A stretch of DNA of 64,000 nucleotides from Gluconacetobacter liquefaciens. GTDB taxonomy: Bacteria; Pseudomonadota; Alphaproteobacteria; Acetobacterales; Acetobacteraceae. Below the pieces are notes generated by a model. It ran no database searches, was not told where the DNA came from, and worked only from the letters and a program-made list of their open reading frames with translations. A program made the position numbers and the translations under genes. The number at the start of each line of letters is the position of its first letter. Within the stretch, counting starts at the first letter, position 1. Positions 1-13,428 of the stretch are shown piece by piece. The stretch spans positions 83,304-147,303 of the forward strand of contig NZ_QQAW01000009.1 of NCBI RefSeq assembly GCF_003350405.1, given 5' to 3'.

Positions 1-121
1 CACCGGGTATTTCTACGTCACGAAGAAGAATGCCCGTGCCCAGACCGGCAAGCTCGAGATGCGGAAATACGACCCCGTTGCGCGCAAGCATGTGGCCTTC
101 CGCGAAGCGAAGATCAAATAA
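1..121 (+). CDS. rpmG: 50S ribosomal protein L33, 3' end only
   Basis: This is the C-terminal part of the small zinc-ribbon-family ribosomal protein L33 of the large subunit; the start lies before the window. The reading frame begins at base 2 and gives 39 residues starting [10 protein letters not shown] and ending FREAKIK, followed by TAA at 119-121. The TKKN and RKYDP segments and the basic [10 protein letters not shown] end are typical of proteobacterial L33. A strong stem-loop with a T tract follows within 80 bases, so the transcript ends here. Identification is from recognisable family sequence; nothing can be said about the missing N-terminus. Confidence 0.9.
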   Translation, partial: TGYFYVTKKNARAQTGKLEMRKYDPVARKHVAFREAKIK

Positions 122-165
122 TCCGCTCTATCCCGCGCGTTGCGCGTGGGATAGGTCGAAAAAAG

Positions 166-199
166 AGGCCGGACATCCTGCGGGGTGCCCGGCCTTTTT
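166..199 (+). terminator. Rho-independent terminator after rpmG
   Basis: The stem AGGCCGG (166-172) pairs with CCGGCCT (189-195), and the descending arm runs into five Ts (195-199). A second stem-loop (128-138 with 144-154, one G-T pair) lies just upstream without a T tract. Together they form a convincing end to the rpmG transcript. Confidence 0.85.
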
Positions 200-330
200 C
201 GTTTCAGGAGTTGGTACGCGCGTGCGCTTGGTGGCGGCTGTTTGAAAATTCAGCCTCCCGAGCGAGAGTGCTGCGAAGCGCGGAAAATATCCCTCAGGAT
301 CGCCGGCGGGATGACGTTGCAGGCAGCCGC

Positions 331-660
331 TTAGAATAGCCGGTCGTGCGGGCCGTAGGGGATGACGAGTTCGCCGGGCCGCGCCAGGTTCAGCATCGCG
401 CGTGACCGTTCGTCCAGCGTATCGCGGTCCAGTGCTTTTTCCTTCAGCCCACTGACCCGGCGGGTCCAGGCATTCTGTTCCGAGACCGCGTCCATCTGTG
501 CGGCGCGGGCCTCGTCCAGCAGGTGCAACTGTGCCTGATAGCTGTGAATGCCGTGGTCGCCCTGCATGGCGTTGACGCCGAAATAGGCGGTAAGGCCGAT
601 GAACAGGGAAGGGGGGACGACCATACGGAGGGTCCGCCGCACAATCCGGCCGATCTGCAT
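331..660 (-). CDS. ftsB: FtsB/DivIC-type septum formation protein
   Basis: This is a 109-residue bitopic protein of the FtsB/DivIC family, which bridges FtsQ and FtsL in the divisome. It has a short basic N-terminus, one membrane segment (about residues 11-29, containing MVVPPSLFIGL), then a periplasmic coiled-coil stretch (about 40-85, rich in Glu/Ala/Leu/Arg). The ending GELVIPYGPHDRLF resembles the conserved family end in which an aromatic or aliphatic pair follows the helix. I chose the ATG at 660 because GGAGA lies about 10 bases upstream; an ATG 18 bases further upstream would place that Shine-Dalgarno inside the gene. It follows eno on the same strand, the usual neighbour for ftsB in Proteobacteria. 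Family assignment is good; the role is from family knowledge. Confidence 0.85.
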   Translation of the reverse strand: MQIGRIVRRTLRMVVPPSLFIGLTAYFGVNAMQGDHGIHSYQAQLHLLDEARAAQMDAVSEQNAWTRRVSGLKEKALDRDTLDERSRAMLNLARPGELVIPYGPHDRLF

Positions 661-772
661 GGTCAGTCTTTCTCCCATTTCAGCCTGCTACCAAATCTGT
701 TGTGTACTATCCCCGATTCGGCGGCGGCGGGAAACAGTTTTCCGCGTATGCCGCCGAATCGGGCCAAAGTCT

Positions 773-2182
<1,410 letters not shown>

Positions 2183-2235
2183 TCATGGGCAGGCGGCGAG
2201 CCAAGCGATAATAGCAGGGCAGGAGGAAGAAGAAC

Positions 2236-2709
2236 ATGAAACGCCTGCCGCTTCCAACGGTTCTGATGGGAATTGTCAGCCCGATTCCAGCCATCGCCCT
2301 TGCCGTAGGAGGACTGTTTTCCTCCGGCGCGGTGCCGGGCATGACCATGGGGCTGGTGGAATATGCCGCCCTGGTGCTGGCCTTCAGCGGCGCCGTGCAT
2401 TGGGGGCTGGCGCTGGACCGTCCCATGTTGATCACGGGGACGCGTCTGGACACGGGGCGCGACAATCGGCGGCTGCTGATGGGGGCTCTGCCATTGCCGC
2501 TCGGCTGGCTGGCCTGCCATGCAACTTTCCTTGGCCATGTGTCGATCGGGCTGGCTGTGCTGCTGGCGGGATTTTTCGGGTTGTTCCTGGCAGAGCGGGC
2601 GGCGTGGCGCCGGGGAGAACTGCCTTCGGGCTATCTGGCCCTGCGGTTGTGGCTTACCGCCGTCTTCATGGCCTGCCTGGGGCTGGCGATGCTGGTCAGT
2701 CTGTCCTGA
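2236..2709 (+). CDS. DUF3429 family membrane protein
   Basis: This is a 157-residue integral membrane protein with about five hydrophobic segments, starting at roughly residues 8-28, 38-58, 84-102, 104-120 and 135-155. The segment YAALVLAFSGAVHWGLAL (about 43-60) is the DUF3429 signature, in which an invariant HWG sits in a membrane helix. The ATG is preceded by AGGAGG, an unusually strong ribosome site. No function is established for the family. It stands alone on the plus strand between eno and kdsA, divergent from eno (182-base gap) and convergent with kdsA across a perfect hairpin. Function is not inferable from this context. Confidence 0.75.
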   Translation: MKRLPLPTVLMGIVSPIPAIALAVGGLFSSGAVPGMTMGLVEYAALVLAFSGAVHWGLALDRPMLITGTRLDTGRDNRRLLMGALPLPLGWLACHATFLGHVSIGLAVLLAGFFGLFLAERAAWRRGELPSGYLALRLWLTAVFMACLGLAMLVSLS

Positions 2710-2718
2710 CAGTCTTGC

Positions 2719-2755
2719 GGCACTGCGCGCGGACTCGCCGCCCGCGCGCAGTGCC
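2719..2755. terminator. Perfect 14-bp hairpin between convergent genes
   Basis: GGCACTGCGCGCGG (2719-2732) and its exact reverse complement (2742-2755) enclose a 9-base loop. It lies in the 57-base gap between the convergent DUF3429 gene and kdsA. There is no T tract on either strand, so it may act as a bidirectional transcript-end stabiliser or factor-dependent terminator rather than a classical intrinsic terminator. Confidence 0.6.
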
Positions 2756-2766
2756 GGCCGGATTGC

Positions 2767-5668
<2,902 letters not shown>

Positions 5669-5703
5669 TCTCGACTTCCGATAGGGCGGCGCAGACCGAC
5701 CGT

Positions 5704-6447
5704 TTACAGGTCAATGGCGGCGCGGACAATCGGCAGAAATGCGTCCGCCTTCAGGCTGGCACCACCCACCAGCGCACCACCGACCTCCGCGATCGGCAGA
5801 ATGGTGGGGGCTTCGCGCCCATTGACCGACCCGCCATAGAGAATCCGCATGGTCTTCCCGGCCTCGCCGAACTGGCGCGTGAGCTCGGCGCGGATGAAGC
5901 CCATCATGTCCGCGATGTCCTGCGTCGATGCCGGCACGCCCGAGCCGATGGCCCAGATCGGCTCATAGGCCACGATGCCGTTGAAATTGTCGGGCAGCGA
6001 GCCCTTGATCTGCCAGCCGACGGCGTCCTGATACTCGCCAGCGGCGCGCTGGTCGGCGCTCTCGCCGATGCAGACGATCGGCGTCAGGCCGGCTTCCATC
6101 GCGGCCACGGCCTTCTCGCGCACCGTTTCGTCGAGCTCGCCATGTTCCCGCCGACGCTCGGAATGGCCGAGGATGACGTATTCCACGCCCAGTTCGGCCA
6201 GCATGGCGGCCGAGATATCGCCGGTATGCGCGCCCGACGGTTCGTGATGGCAGTTCTGGGCACCCAGCGCGATGCCGGTGCCCTTCAGCAGGGGCCCTAT
6301 GGCCGCCAGTTGGGTGAAGGGCGGGCAGACCACCACCGGCGGCGGGTTGGGAATGGCTTTCAGACCCTGTGCGATCGCGCTCACGAGGTCGCGCGACGGG
6401 GCTGTGAGCCCGTTCATCTTCCAGTTGCCGACGATCATCTGCCTCAT
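5704..6447 (-). CDS. tpiA: Triosephosphate isomerase
   Basis: This 247-residue TIM-barrel enzyme interconverts dihydroxyacetone phosphate and glyceraldehyde 3-phosphate. NWKMNG (residues 7-12) carries the catalytic Lys, LGHSERR the catalytic His, and AYEPIWAIGSG the catalytic Glu; the phosphate-binding LYGGSVNG and GGALVGGASL lie towards the end. I chose the ATG at 6447 (MRQMIVGNWK), since the upstream 39 codons of the open frame have no family match. It is divergent from ppiD with a 224-base gap that must hold both promoters. Confidence 0.97.
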   Translation of the reverse strand: MRQMIVGNWKMNGLTAPSRDLVSAIAQGLKAIPNPPPVVVCPPFTQLAAIGPLLKGTGIALGAQNCHHEPSGAHTGDISAAMLAELGVEYVILGHSERRREHGELDETVREKAVAAMEAGLTPIVCIGESADQRAAGEYQDAVGWQIKGSLPDNFNGIVAYEPIWAIGSGVPASTQDIADMMGFIRAELTRQFGEAGKTMRILYGGSVNGREAPTILPIAEVGGALVGGASLKADAFLPIVRAAIDL

Positions 6448-6671
6448 GTGGCTTGATCCCTTAGTTTGTATTGTGGGGCCATGTGCGCCGCCCGGTCGCC
6501 GATACCGTACACCATGCGCACCGCGCCAGCACAATGGCCACGCGCCAACGCGGCACCCGCGCATAGGGTTCTGGTCAATCGCGGGCCGTATCCTTATGGT
6601 GCCCGGCCGAATAAGGCGGCCATCCGGTCGCCATAGTCGCTTGTGCCGCCTTCGCCCGGATATTGCCGTTC

Positions 6672-8600
6672 ATGATTTCCTTCCTGCGTCACGTCTTTGT
6701 CGATTCCTGGCTGGGGCGCGTTATCGCCGGCCTGTTGTTCCTGGCCTTTGTCGGCTGGGGCGTGGGCGACGTCCTGTCGAATATCGGCAGCGAGCGCGCC
6801 GATGTCATCGTGCGGGTGGGCGGTCAGACCGTGACCACAGAGGATTTCCTCTCGGCCGTGCAGAACGAATTGCAGCAGGTCGCCCGCCAATCAGGGATGA
6901 CCGACCCGTCGCAGTTGCCGGTCGCGACGCGGCGACAGGCGGCGGAGCAGGTGTTGCAGCGGCTGTTGATGCAGTCCGAGATCACGTTGTCGGCGGAGCG
7001 GCTGGGCGTGACCGTGCCGGATGATGCGCTGCGCGAGGAAGTGTTCGGGCTGCCGGCCTTCAAGGGGCCGGACGGCCGATTCGACCGCAAGCTGTTCGAT
7101 TCGCGCCTTCAGCAGATCGGCATGACCGAAAAGCGCCTGCTCGATCTGATCCGCGCCGACCTCGCGGTGCGCGCACTGGTCGAACCGCTCCAGAACGGTG
7201 CCCGTGCGCCAGAAACCATGGTCCGCCATGTGTTCGATTTCGATGCCCAGACCCGGACCATCGATCTGGTGCGCTTTCCGCTGACAGCCCAGGTGGTCCC
7301 GACGCCCGATGCGGCGCAACTGCATCGCTTCTACGACAATCATTCCTGGCTGTTTCAGACACCCGAATATCGCCATGCGCGCATCGTCGTGCTGTCGCCC
7401 GACAGCGTGGCGCAGTCGGTCGAGATCCCCGATGCCGAACTGAAGCGGCTGTATGAGGCCGAGGCCGCGAAATACAACGTGCCGGAAACCCGTACCGTGC
7501 AGATCGTGACGGCGCCCACCCAGGCACGCGCGCAGGCCATCGCCGACCAGTGGAAAGCCGGTGCCGACTGGGACCGCATCCAGGCCGACGCCAAGGATTC
7601 TGCCACGGTGCAGATGGATAATGTCCGCCAGGTGGGCATTCCCTCGGCGGGGCTGGGCAAGCTGGTCTTCGCCGCTCCGGTCGCCGACCTTCAGGGGCCG
7701 GTGCAGGTCGATACCGGCTGGGTCGTTTTCAAGGTTACGCTGGTCACGCCGCCGCACGTGACCACGTTCGATGCCGCCCGGCAGGAACTGCGCGAGCAGA
7801 TCGCCCGAGGTCAGGCCGTGGAACTGATCGGCCAGCGCGTGCAGAAGCTCCAGGACGCGATCGCCGGCGGCGGACTGGACCATATTCCCGACAATCTGGG
7901 CGCGGCGGCCATCGCTGGCACGCTGAACGCGCAGGGCATGACCCAGGGGGGAGAGACCGCGCCGATCCCGGCATCGCTCGCGTTGCGCAAGGCGATCATC
8001 GAGAAGGTCTTCAGCCAGGCGAAGGGGGCCAATCCCACGCTGGTCCAGGGGCCGGAAAATGGCTGGTACGCGGTCGCGGTCGACAGCATCATGCCGGCCC
8101 AGGTCCAGCCCTTCGACGCGGCCGCCGCACAGGTGCGCGCCGCCTGGGACGACGAGGCCCGCCGCCATGCGGCCAATGTCGCGGCCACCGCGCTGTATGT
8201 TGCGGCCAAGGACCATGGCGGTGTCGCGGCGGCTGCCGCCGGCCAGCCGGTCGAACATCCGGCGCCGCTGGCGCGTGGACAGGCGGTGGAGGGCGTGCCC
8301 GAAGAACTGGCTCAACTGGCTTTCCGCCTCGACAAGACGGGGCAGACGATGATGCTGGATGGGCCTGACGGTTTTTATGTCGCGACGCTGACCGCGATTA
8401 CCCACCCCGCGCCGGACACGGAGGCGATGCGCGTCGGGCGTATCCGCAGCGCCATGTCGCAGGCCCTGGCGGATGATATCGGGATGTCCTACGCCGCAGC
8501 CCTTCAGCAGGTGGTCAAGCCCAAGACCAATATGAGCGCCCTGAAATCGGCCCTGTCCTCGGTGAGCGGGACCGGCGGCGCCGGAGAGAGCAGCCCGTGA
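6672..8600 (+). CDS. ppiD: PpiD-like membrane-anchored peptidyl-prolyl isomerase
   Basis: This 642-residue protein has one N-terminal membrane anchor (about residues 15-35, LGRVIAGLLFLAFVGWG) and a large periplasmic part. Residues about 45-150 form a SurA/PpiD-type N-terminal chaperone region. A parvulin-like domain lies around residues 220-370, where the sequence is divergent and its isomerase activity is uncertain. PpiD helps fold outer-membrane and secreted proteins leaving the Sec translocon. The ATG at 6672 is preferred to a TTG nine bases upstream; neither has a strong Shine-Dalgarno. The stop overlaps the GTG start of trpE (GTGA), the ppiD-trpE coupling seen in other Alphaproteobacteria. 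Confidence 0.88.
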   Translation: MISFLRHVFVDSWLGRVIAGLLFLAFVGWGVGDVLSNIGSERADVIVRVGGQTVTTEDFLSAVQNELQQVARQSGMTDPSQLPVATRRQAAEQVLQRLLMQSEITLSAERLGVTVPDDALREEVFGLPAFKGPDGRFDRKLFDSRLQQIGMTEKRLLDLIRADLAVRALVEPLQNGARAPETMVRHVFDFDAQTRTIDLVRFPLTAQVVPTPDAAQLHRFYDNHSWLFQTPEYRHARIVVLSPDSVAQSVEIPDAELKRLYEAEAAKYNVPETRTVQIVTAPTQARAQAIADQWKAGADWDRIQADAKDSATVQMDNVRQVGIPSAGLGKLVFAAPVADLQGPVQVDTGWVVFKVTLVTPPHVTTFDAARQELREQIARGQAVELIGQRVQKLQDAIAGGGLDHIPDNLGAAAIAGTLNAQGMTQGGETAPIPASLALRKAIIEKVFSQAKGANPTLVQGPENGWYAVAVDSIMPAQVQPFDAAAAQVRAAWDDEARRHAANVAATALYVAAKDHGGVAAAAAGQPVEHPAPLARGQAVEGVPEELAQLAFRLDKTGQTMMLDGPDGFYVATLTAITHPAPDTEAMRVGRIRSAMSQALADDIGMSYAAALQQVVKPKTNMSALKSALSSVSGTGGAGESSP

Positions 8601-10165
8601 CAACCATCGTTCAGACCATTCCCGCCGCGCCGACCCATGAGGAACGCGAGGCGGCGCTGTCCGCCCTGCGACAGGGAGAGGGCAGCGTGGTCTGGAGCGT
8701 GGAGGCCGCCGATCTGCTGACGCCGGTCTCGGCCTATATGCGCCTGTCTCGACTGGCAGGCGCGACCGATGCCAGTCCGGCGCGCAACGCCTTTCTGCTG
8801 GAAAGCGTCGAGGGCGGGGTGGCGCGGGGCCGCTATTCGGTGATCGGCCTGCTGCCGGACCTGATCTGGCGCTGCCATGACGGGAAGGCGGCGATCGATC
8901 GTGCGCCCGACCGTGATCCTACCGGTTTCGTCCCGGTTGCGGAGGCGCCGCTGGACTCGCTGCGCGCGATCATCCGCGACAGCCGGATGGTGCTGCCGGC
9001 GGGGCTGCCGCCGATGACGGCCGGCCTATTCGGTTATCTGGGATACGACATGGTGCGGCAGATGGAGCATCTGCCCGACAGCCCACCCGACGATCTGGAC
9101 CTGCCCGAGGGCGTAATGATCCGCCCCGGCCTGTTCGCGATCTTCGACACTGTGCGGGACGAGTTGATCCTGGCGGTACCGGTGCGCCCAAGCCCGGACC
9201 GCGCGCCCGAGCAGGTGTGGCAGGCAGCGGAAGACCTGATTGCGCTGGCGCGCCGGACGCTGTCGGAGCCGTTGGCGCTACATGAGACCCAGCCGGACTA
9301 TACCGGCCCGTTGGAGCCTCCGCGCTCGAACTTCACGCGCGAGGCATTCTGCGCGATGGTCCGGCGCATCCAGGAGTATATCGCGGCCGGTGATGCCTTT
9401 CAGGTCGTGCCCAGCCAACGATTCTCGACCCGCTTCACCTTGCCGCCGCTGGCGCTGTATCGGTCGCTGCGCCGCATCAACCCAGCGCCGTTCCTGTTCC
9501 ACCTGGCCTTCGACGGGTTCACGCTCGTCGGGTCCTCCCCCGAGATCCTGGTGCGCCTGCGCGACGGGCGGATGACGGTGCGGCCGCTGGCCGGCACCCG
9601 GCCGCGTGGCCGCACGGCGGAGGGGGATCTGGCGCTGGAGCGGGATCTGCTGGCCGACCCCAAGGAACTGGCCGAACATCTGATGCTGATCGATCTGGGC
9701 CGCAATGATGTCGGGCGGGTCTGTTCGGTCGGCAGCGTGAAGGTGACGGAGAAATTCGTGATCGAGCGGTTCAGCCACGTCATGCATATCTCGTCGAATG
9801 TCGAAGGTGAATTGCGGCCTGGGCTGGAGGCGCTGGATGCGTTGGTCGCGGGTTTCCCCGCCGGCACCCTGACCGGCGCGCCGAAGATCCGGGCGATGGA
9901 GATCATCGACGAAGTCGAGCCGACCCGCCGTGCCACCTATGCCGGCTGCATCGGCTATTTCGGTGCGAATGGCGAGATGGATACCTGCATCGGTCTGCGG
10001 ATGGCCGTGGTCAAGGACGGGCAGATGCATGTGCAGGCCGGGTGCGGCGTGGTCGCCGACAGCGTGCCCGATGCGGAATATGAGGAAACCCAGCACAAGG
10101 CTCGTGCGTTGTTCCGTGCGGCCGAAGTGGCGGTGCGGTTTGCGCGCGGAGGCAATGCGGACTGA
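8597..10165 (+). CDS. trpE: Anthranilate synthase component I
   Basis: This 522-residue enzyme makes anthranilate from chorismate with ammonia supplied by TrpG, the first step of tryptophan synthesis. The chorismate-binding C-terminal domain contains AGDAFQVVPSQRF, PLAGTRPRGRT, IDLGRNDVGRV, GTLTGAPKIRAMEIIDE and the final AGCGVVADS. The GTG start at 8597 overlaps the ppiD stop and is preceded by GGAGAGAG within the ppiD coding sequence, so translation is probably coupled. There is no leader peptide with Trp codons visible before it. Full family length. Confidence 0.97.
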   Translation: MTTIVQTIPAAPTHEEREAALSALRQGEGSVVWSVEAADLLTPVSAYMRLSRLAGATDASPARNAFLLESVEGGVARGRYSVIGLLPDLIWRCHDGKAAIDRAPDRDPTGFVPVAEAPLDSLRAIIRDSRMVLPAGLPPMTAGLFGYLGYDMVRQMEHLPDSPPDDLDLPEGVMIRPGLFAIFDTVRDELILAVPVRPSPDRAPEQVWQAAEDLIALARRTLSEPLALHETQPDYTGPLEPPRSNFTREAFCAMVRRIQEYIAAGDAFQVVPSQRFSTRFTLPPLALYRSLRRINPAPFLFHLAFDGFTLVGSSPEILVRLRDGRMTVRPLAGTRPRGRTAEGDLALERDLLADPKELAEHLMLIDLGRNDVGRVCSVGSVKVTEKFVIERFSHVMHISSNVEGELRPGLEALDALVAGFPAGTLTGAPKIRAMEIIDEVEPTRRATYAGCIGYFGANGEMDTCIGLRMAVVKDGQMHVQAGCGVVADSVPDAEYEETQHKARALFRAAEVAVRFARGGNAD

Positions 10166-10309
10166 CCGCACTGTCTATTTTTGTTATAAAATTATACGTT
10201 CTCGTCTGATTTTCGTAACAAACGATCCAATTTTGGACGGTACGTATTATTTCGATGAAATTCTGAACTGTTGTTTGACCGGGCTGGAACAGCAGGCCAT
10301 CATGTCGCC
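10166..10309 (+). other. AT-rich spacer between trpE and trpG
   Basis: These 144 bases contain a conspicuously AT-rich half (about 10178-10275), with a TATAAAATTAT stretch near 10184-10196, inside otherwise GC-rich coding DNA. No Trp-rich leader peptide and no terminator hairpin could be found. The simplest reading is an internal promoter for trpG-trpD-trpC-moaC, but this is inference. Confidence 0.4.
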
Positions 10310-10906
10310 ATGATCCTGCTGATCGATAATTACGACAGTTTCACCTTCAATCTCGTCCATTATCTGGGCGATCTGGGGGAACGGTGCGACGTGCGGCGCA
10401 ACGATGCGCTGACGGTTGACGAGGCGATGGCGCTGAAGCCCGAGGCAATCGTCCTGTCGCCCGGCCCGCGTTCGCCGAACGAGGCCGGGATCTGCTGCGA
10501 CCTGATCCGCCGCGCGGCTGGTCATGTGCCGATTTTCGGCGTCTGCCTGGGGCATCAGGCTATCGGGCAGGTCTTCGGTGGCACTGTGGTCCGGGCACCG
10601 GTGCCCATGCATGGCAAGGTCAGCCCGGTCTTTCATGATGGCAGTGGCGTGTTCGAAGGGTTGCCCGATCCCTTTATGGCGACCCGCTATCACAGCCTGA
10701 CGGTCGAACCCGATACGCTGCCGCCCGACCTCGTGGCCACGGCGCATACCGAGGATGGCGTGATCATGGGGCTTCGCCACCGGACGCTGCCGGTGTTTGG
10801 CGTCCAGTTTCATCCCGAGAGTATCGCGTCGGAGCAGGGGCACGCCATCCTGGCCAATTTTCTGGCGATTGCGCGCGGCCTCAATACGCCGCGAAAGGCG
10901 GCCTGA
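10310..10906 (+). CDS. trpG: Anthranilate synthase component II (glutamine amidotransferase)
   Basis: This 198-residue class I glutamine amidotransferase supplies ammonia to TrpE. It begins [19 protein letters not shown], carries the nucleophilic Cys79 in [11 protein letters not shown], and ends with the catalytic HPES near residue 169. The start at 10310 is fixed by the conserved N-terminal LLIDNYDSF. It is followed after six bases by trpD. A dual role as PabA for folate synthesis is common when only one copy exists, but cannot be judged from the sequence alone. Confidence 0.96.
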   Translation: MILLIDNYDSFTFNLVHYLGDLGERCDVRRNDALTVDEAMALKPEAIVLSPGPRSPNEAGICCDLIRRAAGHVPIFGVCLGHQAIGQVFGGTVVRAPVPMHGKVSPVFHDGSGVFEGLPDPFMATRYHSLTVEPDTLPPDLVATAHTEDGVIMGLRHRTLPVFGVQFHPESIASEQGHAILANFLAIARGLNTPRKAA

Positions 10907-10912
10907 CAGAAG

Positions 10913-12028
10913 ATGGATGGTACGCCGGCCCCGACTGTCACCCCGACCGACGCCTTTAGAACCATTCTGAACCGGTTGGCCGTTGGGGAAACCCTGAACG
11001 AGGCCGATGCCGAACAGGCGTTCGGCCTGATCATGGATGGCGGCATCCCGGACATGCTGATCGCGGCGTTTCTAATGGCGCTGCGGGTGCGGGGTGAGCA
11101 GCGGGCCGAATTGCTGGGCGCCGTGCGCGCCGTGCGGTCGCGCATGCGGCGGGTGGCGCCGGTACCGGCGGGCACGATCGATGTCTGCGGAACCGGCGGT
11201 GACGGGCTGGGAACGCTGAATATCTCGACCGCCGTTGCCTTCGTGCTGGCGGCGCTGGGGGTACCGGTGGCCAAGCACGGCAACAAGGCGCTGTCGTCTC
11301 GTTCGGGAGCGACCGATGTGCTGGGGGCGCTGGGCGTGGCACTGTCGGACGACCCGGCCGTGATCGCGACACGGCTGAACGAGAGTGGCCTGGTCTTCAT
11401 GGCGGCCCCTTCGCACCATCCGGCCATGCGCTTCGCCGCACCTGCGCGTTCGGCGCTGGGGATGCGGACGCTGTTCAACCTGATCGGCCCGCTGTGCAAT
11501 CCCGCCGACGTTACGCGTCAACTGGTTGGGGTGTTCGATCCGGCGTGGCTGCGGCCGGTCGTGGAGACGTTGCAGCTTCTGGGCTCGGAGTGCGCATGGG
11601 CCGTCCATGGCACATGCGGCGTGGGGCAGGGTGTTGATGAACTGACGCTGGCCGGACCCACCGCGATCGTGGCTTTGCAGGACGGCGTTCTGTATGATTT
11701 CGTGCTGGAGCCCGGTGATGCCGGTTTGCCTCCGGCACCGATTTCGGCGATTGCGGGCGGAGGACCTGCCGAGAACGCTGCCGCCCTGGAAGAATTGCTC
11801 GCCGGTGCCCGCGGGGCCTATCGGGATACGGTCCTGCTGAACGCGGCGGCAGCGCTGCATGTGGCCGGACGTGGGAACATTCTGAAAGAAGGGGAAGTGC
11901 AGCCCGCATCTTTGCGGGCATTGGTCGCCGAGGCGGCCCGTGTTCTGGATGACGGGTCTGCACTGGCTGTCTTGAAATCCGCGCGCGCCGGCATGCCGCC
12001 CGTGCGGGACGAATTCATACAGGGTTGA
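10913..12028 (+). CDS. trpD: Anthranilate phosphoribosyltransferase
   Basis: This 371-residue enzyme joins anthranilate to PRPP. The PRPP-binding motif CGTGGDGLGTLNIST (near residues 89-103), VAKHGNKALSSRSGATD and the anthranilate-site HHPAMRFAAP are present. It is somewhat longer than the usual ~340 residues through a short N-terminal lead (MDGTPAPTVTPTD). The gene lies six bases after trpG, and its stop comes three bases before the ATG chosen for trpC, so the block trpG-trpD-trpC is a tight operon. Confidence 0.96.
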   Translation: MDGTPAPTVTPTDAFRTILNRLAVGETLNEADAEQAFGLIMDGGIPDMLIAAFLMALRVRGEQRAELLGAVRAVRSRMRRVAPVPAGTIDVCGTGGDGLGTLNISTAVAFVLAALGVPVAKHGNKALSSRSGATDVLGALGVALSDDPAVIATRLNESGLVFMAAPSHHPAMRFAAPARSALGMRTLFNLIGPLCNPADVTRQLVGVFDPAWLRPVVETLQLLGSECAWAVHGTCGVGQGVDELTLAGPTAIVALQDGVLYDFVLEPGDAGLPPAPISAIAGGGPAENAAALEELLAGARGAYRDTVLLNAAAALHVAGRGNILKEGEVQPASLRALVAEAARVLDDGSALAVLKSARAGMPPVRDEFIQG

Positions 12029-12030
12029 TC

Positions 12031-12891
12031 ATGAACGATACCGCGACGAATCCCGCTCAGAACGAGTGCGGCACCGCCTCGGACCCGGATGGACTTCCGG
12101 ACGTCCTTGCGCGCATCTGCGCCCGGACCGGGGTCGATGTCGCGCAACGGGCGACCGTGACGCCTCTGAAGGAGGTCACGGCCCGGGCTCGCGAAGTCAG
12201 CACACCCACCCGTGGTTTCGGCCAGGCGCTGAAGCAGCGGACGGCCGACCGCCAGATCGGGTTGATCGCGGAAATCAAGAAAGCCTCGCCGTCGGCCGGG
12301 ATTCTGCGCGCCGACTACGATCCGGCGGGTATCGCCGCCGAATATGAAAAGGCTGGGGCCGCCTGCATTTCGGTGCTGACCGAGGGGTCGTGCTTTCATG
12401 GTTGCGCAGAAGATCTGCAACGGGTGCGCGATGCCTGTTCGCTGCCGATCCTGCGCAAGGATTTCATCCTCGACCCCTGGCAGGTACATGAAAGCCGCAT
12501 CATCGGTGCGGATTGCGTCCTGCTGATCCTGGCGGTCCTCACCGACAGCGAGGCGGCCGAGCTGCTGGATATCGCGCGTGGCCTGGATATGGACGTTCTG
12601 GTCGAGGTGCATGACGAGACCGAACTGAACCGGGCTCTGGCACTGGATACGTCGCTGATCGGAATCAATAACCGCAATCTCAAGACATTGAAGACGGATC
12701 TTGAGACGACGCTTCAACTTGCGCCTCTGGTCCCGCCGGATCGGATCGTAGTGTCCGAAAGTGGTATCCGTACGCATGATGACGTCATGCGGCTCAATGC
12801 CGTCGGGGCCAGTGGTTTTCTGGTGGGCGAAAGCCTGCTGCGTCATCCGTCGCCGGGCGCGGCGGCCCGCGCCTTGCTGGGTGATGCCTGA
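12031..12891 (+). CDS. trpC: Indole-3-glycerol phosphate synthase
   Basis: This 286-residue TIM-barrel enzyme closes the indole ring from carboxyphenylaminodeoxyribulose phosphate. Recognisable active-site strands are LIAEIKKASPS, SVLTEGSCFHG, ILRKDFILDPWQV, VLVEVHDETEL, IGINNRNLKT and VSESGI. I chose the ATG at 12031; a TTG at 12025 in the same frame overlaps the trpD stop and is possible. The first 25 residues are not conserved. trpF, trpB and trpA are not in this window, so the pathway is split. Confidence 0.96.
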   Translation: MNDTATNPAQNECGTASDPDGLPDVLARICARTGVDVAQRATVTPLKEVTARAREVSTPTRGFGQALKQRTADRQIGLIAEIKKASPSAGILRADYDPAGIAAEYEKAGAACISVLTEGSCFHGCAEDLQRVRDACSLPILRKDFILDPWQVHESRIIGADCVLLILAVLTDSEAAELLDIARGLDMDVLVEVHDETELNRALALDTSLIGINNRNLKTLKTDLETTLQLAPLVPPDRIVVSESGIRTHDDVMRLNAVGASGFLVGESLLRHPSPGAAARALLGDA

Positions 12892-12894
12892 ATC

Positions 12895-13404
12895 GTGCCG
12901 GTTGCGGGTGATCTGACGCATCTCGACGCGAACGGCCATGCCGTGATGGTGGATGTTGCCGGCAAGCCGGTGACCGAACGGCAGGCCGTCGCACGGGGGC
13001 TGGTGACGATGCGGCCCGAAACGCTGGGACTGATACTCTCTGGCGGTATGAAGAAAGGTGATGTGCTGGCGGTTGCCCGTATTGCGGGTATCATGGCGGC
13101 CAAGAAGACCTCGGACCTCATTCCGCTCTGTCACCCGCTGGCCCTGAGTTCCGTGCGCGTGGAATTGACGCCTTCCGGCGATGGAAGCGGGATCGAGATC
13201 GAGGCCCGTGTCGGCACGACCGCCCAGACCGGGGTGGAAATGGAGGCCCTGACGGCGGTCAGTGTCTGTGCGTTGACCCTTTATGACATGTGCAAGGCGG
13301 TGGATCGGGACATGACAGTCAGCCATGTCCGCCTGATCCATAAATCGGGTGGACGATCCGGGCCGTATCAGCGGGCAGAGGCGCCGGCGCACGCATCGGA
13401 ATAG
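12895..13404 (+). CDS. moaC: Cyclic pyranopterin monophosphate synthase
   Basis: This 169-residue enzyme makes cyclic pyranopterin monophosphate, the early molybdenum-cofactor intermediate. The start of the family is recognisable as [35 protein letters not shown] holds the conserved Lys and His, and [17 protein letters not shown] plus the LYDMCKAVD end complete the fold. The start is a GTG three bases after the trpC stop with no clear ribosome site, suggesting reinitiation. The trpC-moaC link is typical of Alphaproteobacteria, where moeA often follows; here the next gene is a convergent regulator instead. Confidence 0.95.
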   Translation: MPVAGDLTHLDANGHAVMVDVAGKPVTERQAVARGLVTMRPETLGLILSGGMKKGDVLAVARIAGIMAAKKTSDLIPLCHPLALSSVRVELTPSGDGSGIEIEARVGTTAQTGVEMEALTAVSVCALTLYDMCKAVDRDMTVSHVRLIHKSGGRSGPYQRAEAPAHASE

Positions 13405-13428
13405 GGCCGTCCCTATGAGACCGCCTGG

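Noticed and set aside
10166..10309. Trp attenuator
   Set aside because: No short peptide with tandem Trp codons and no terminator/antiterminator pair.
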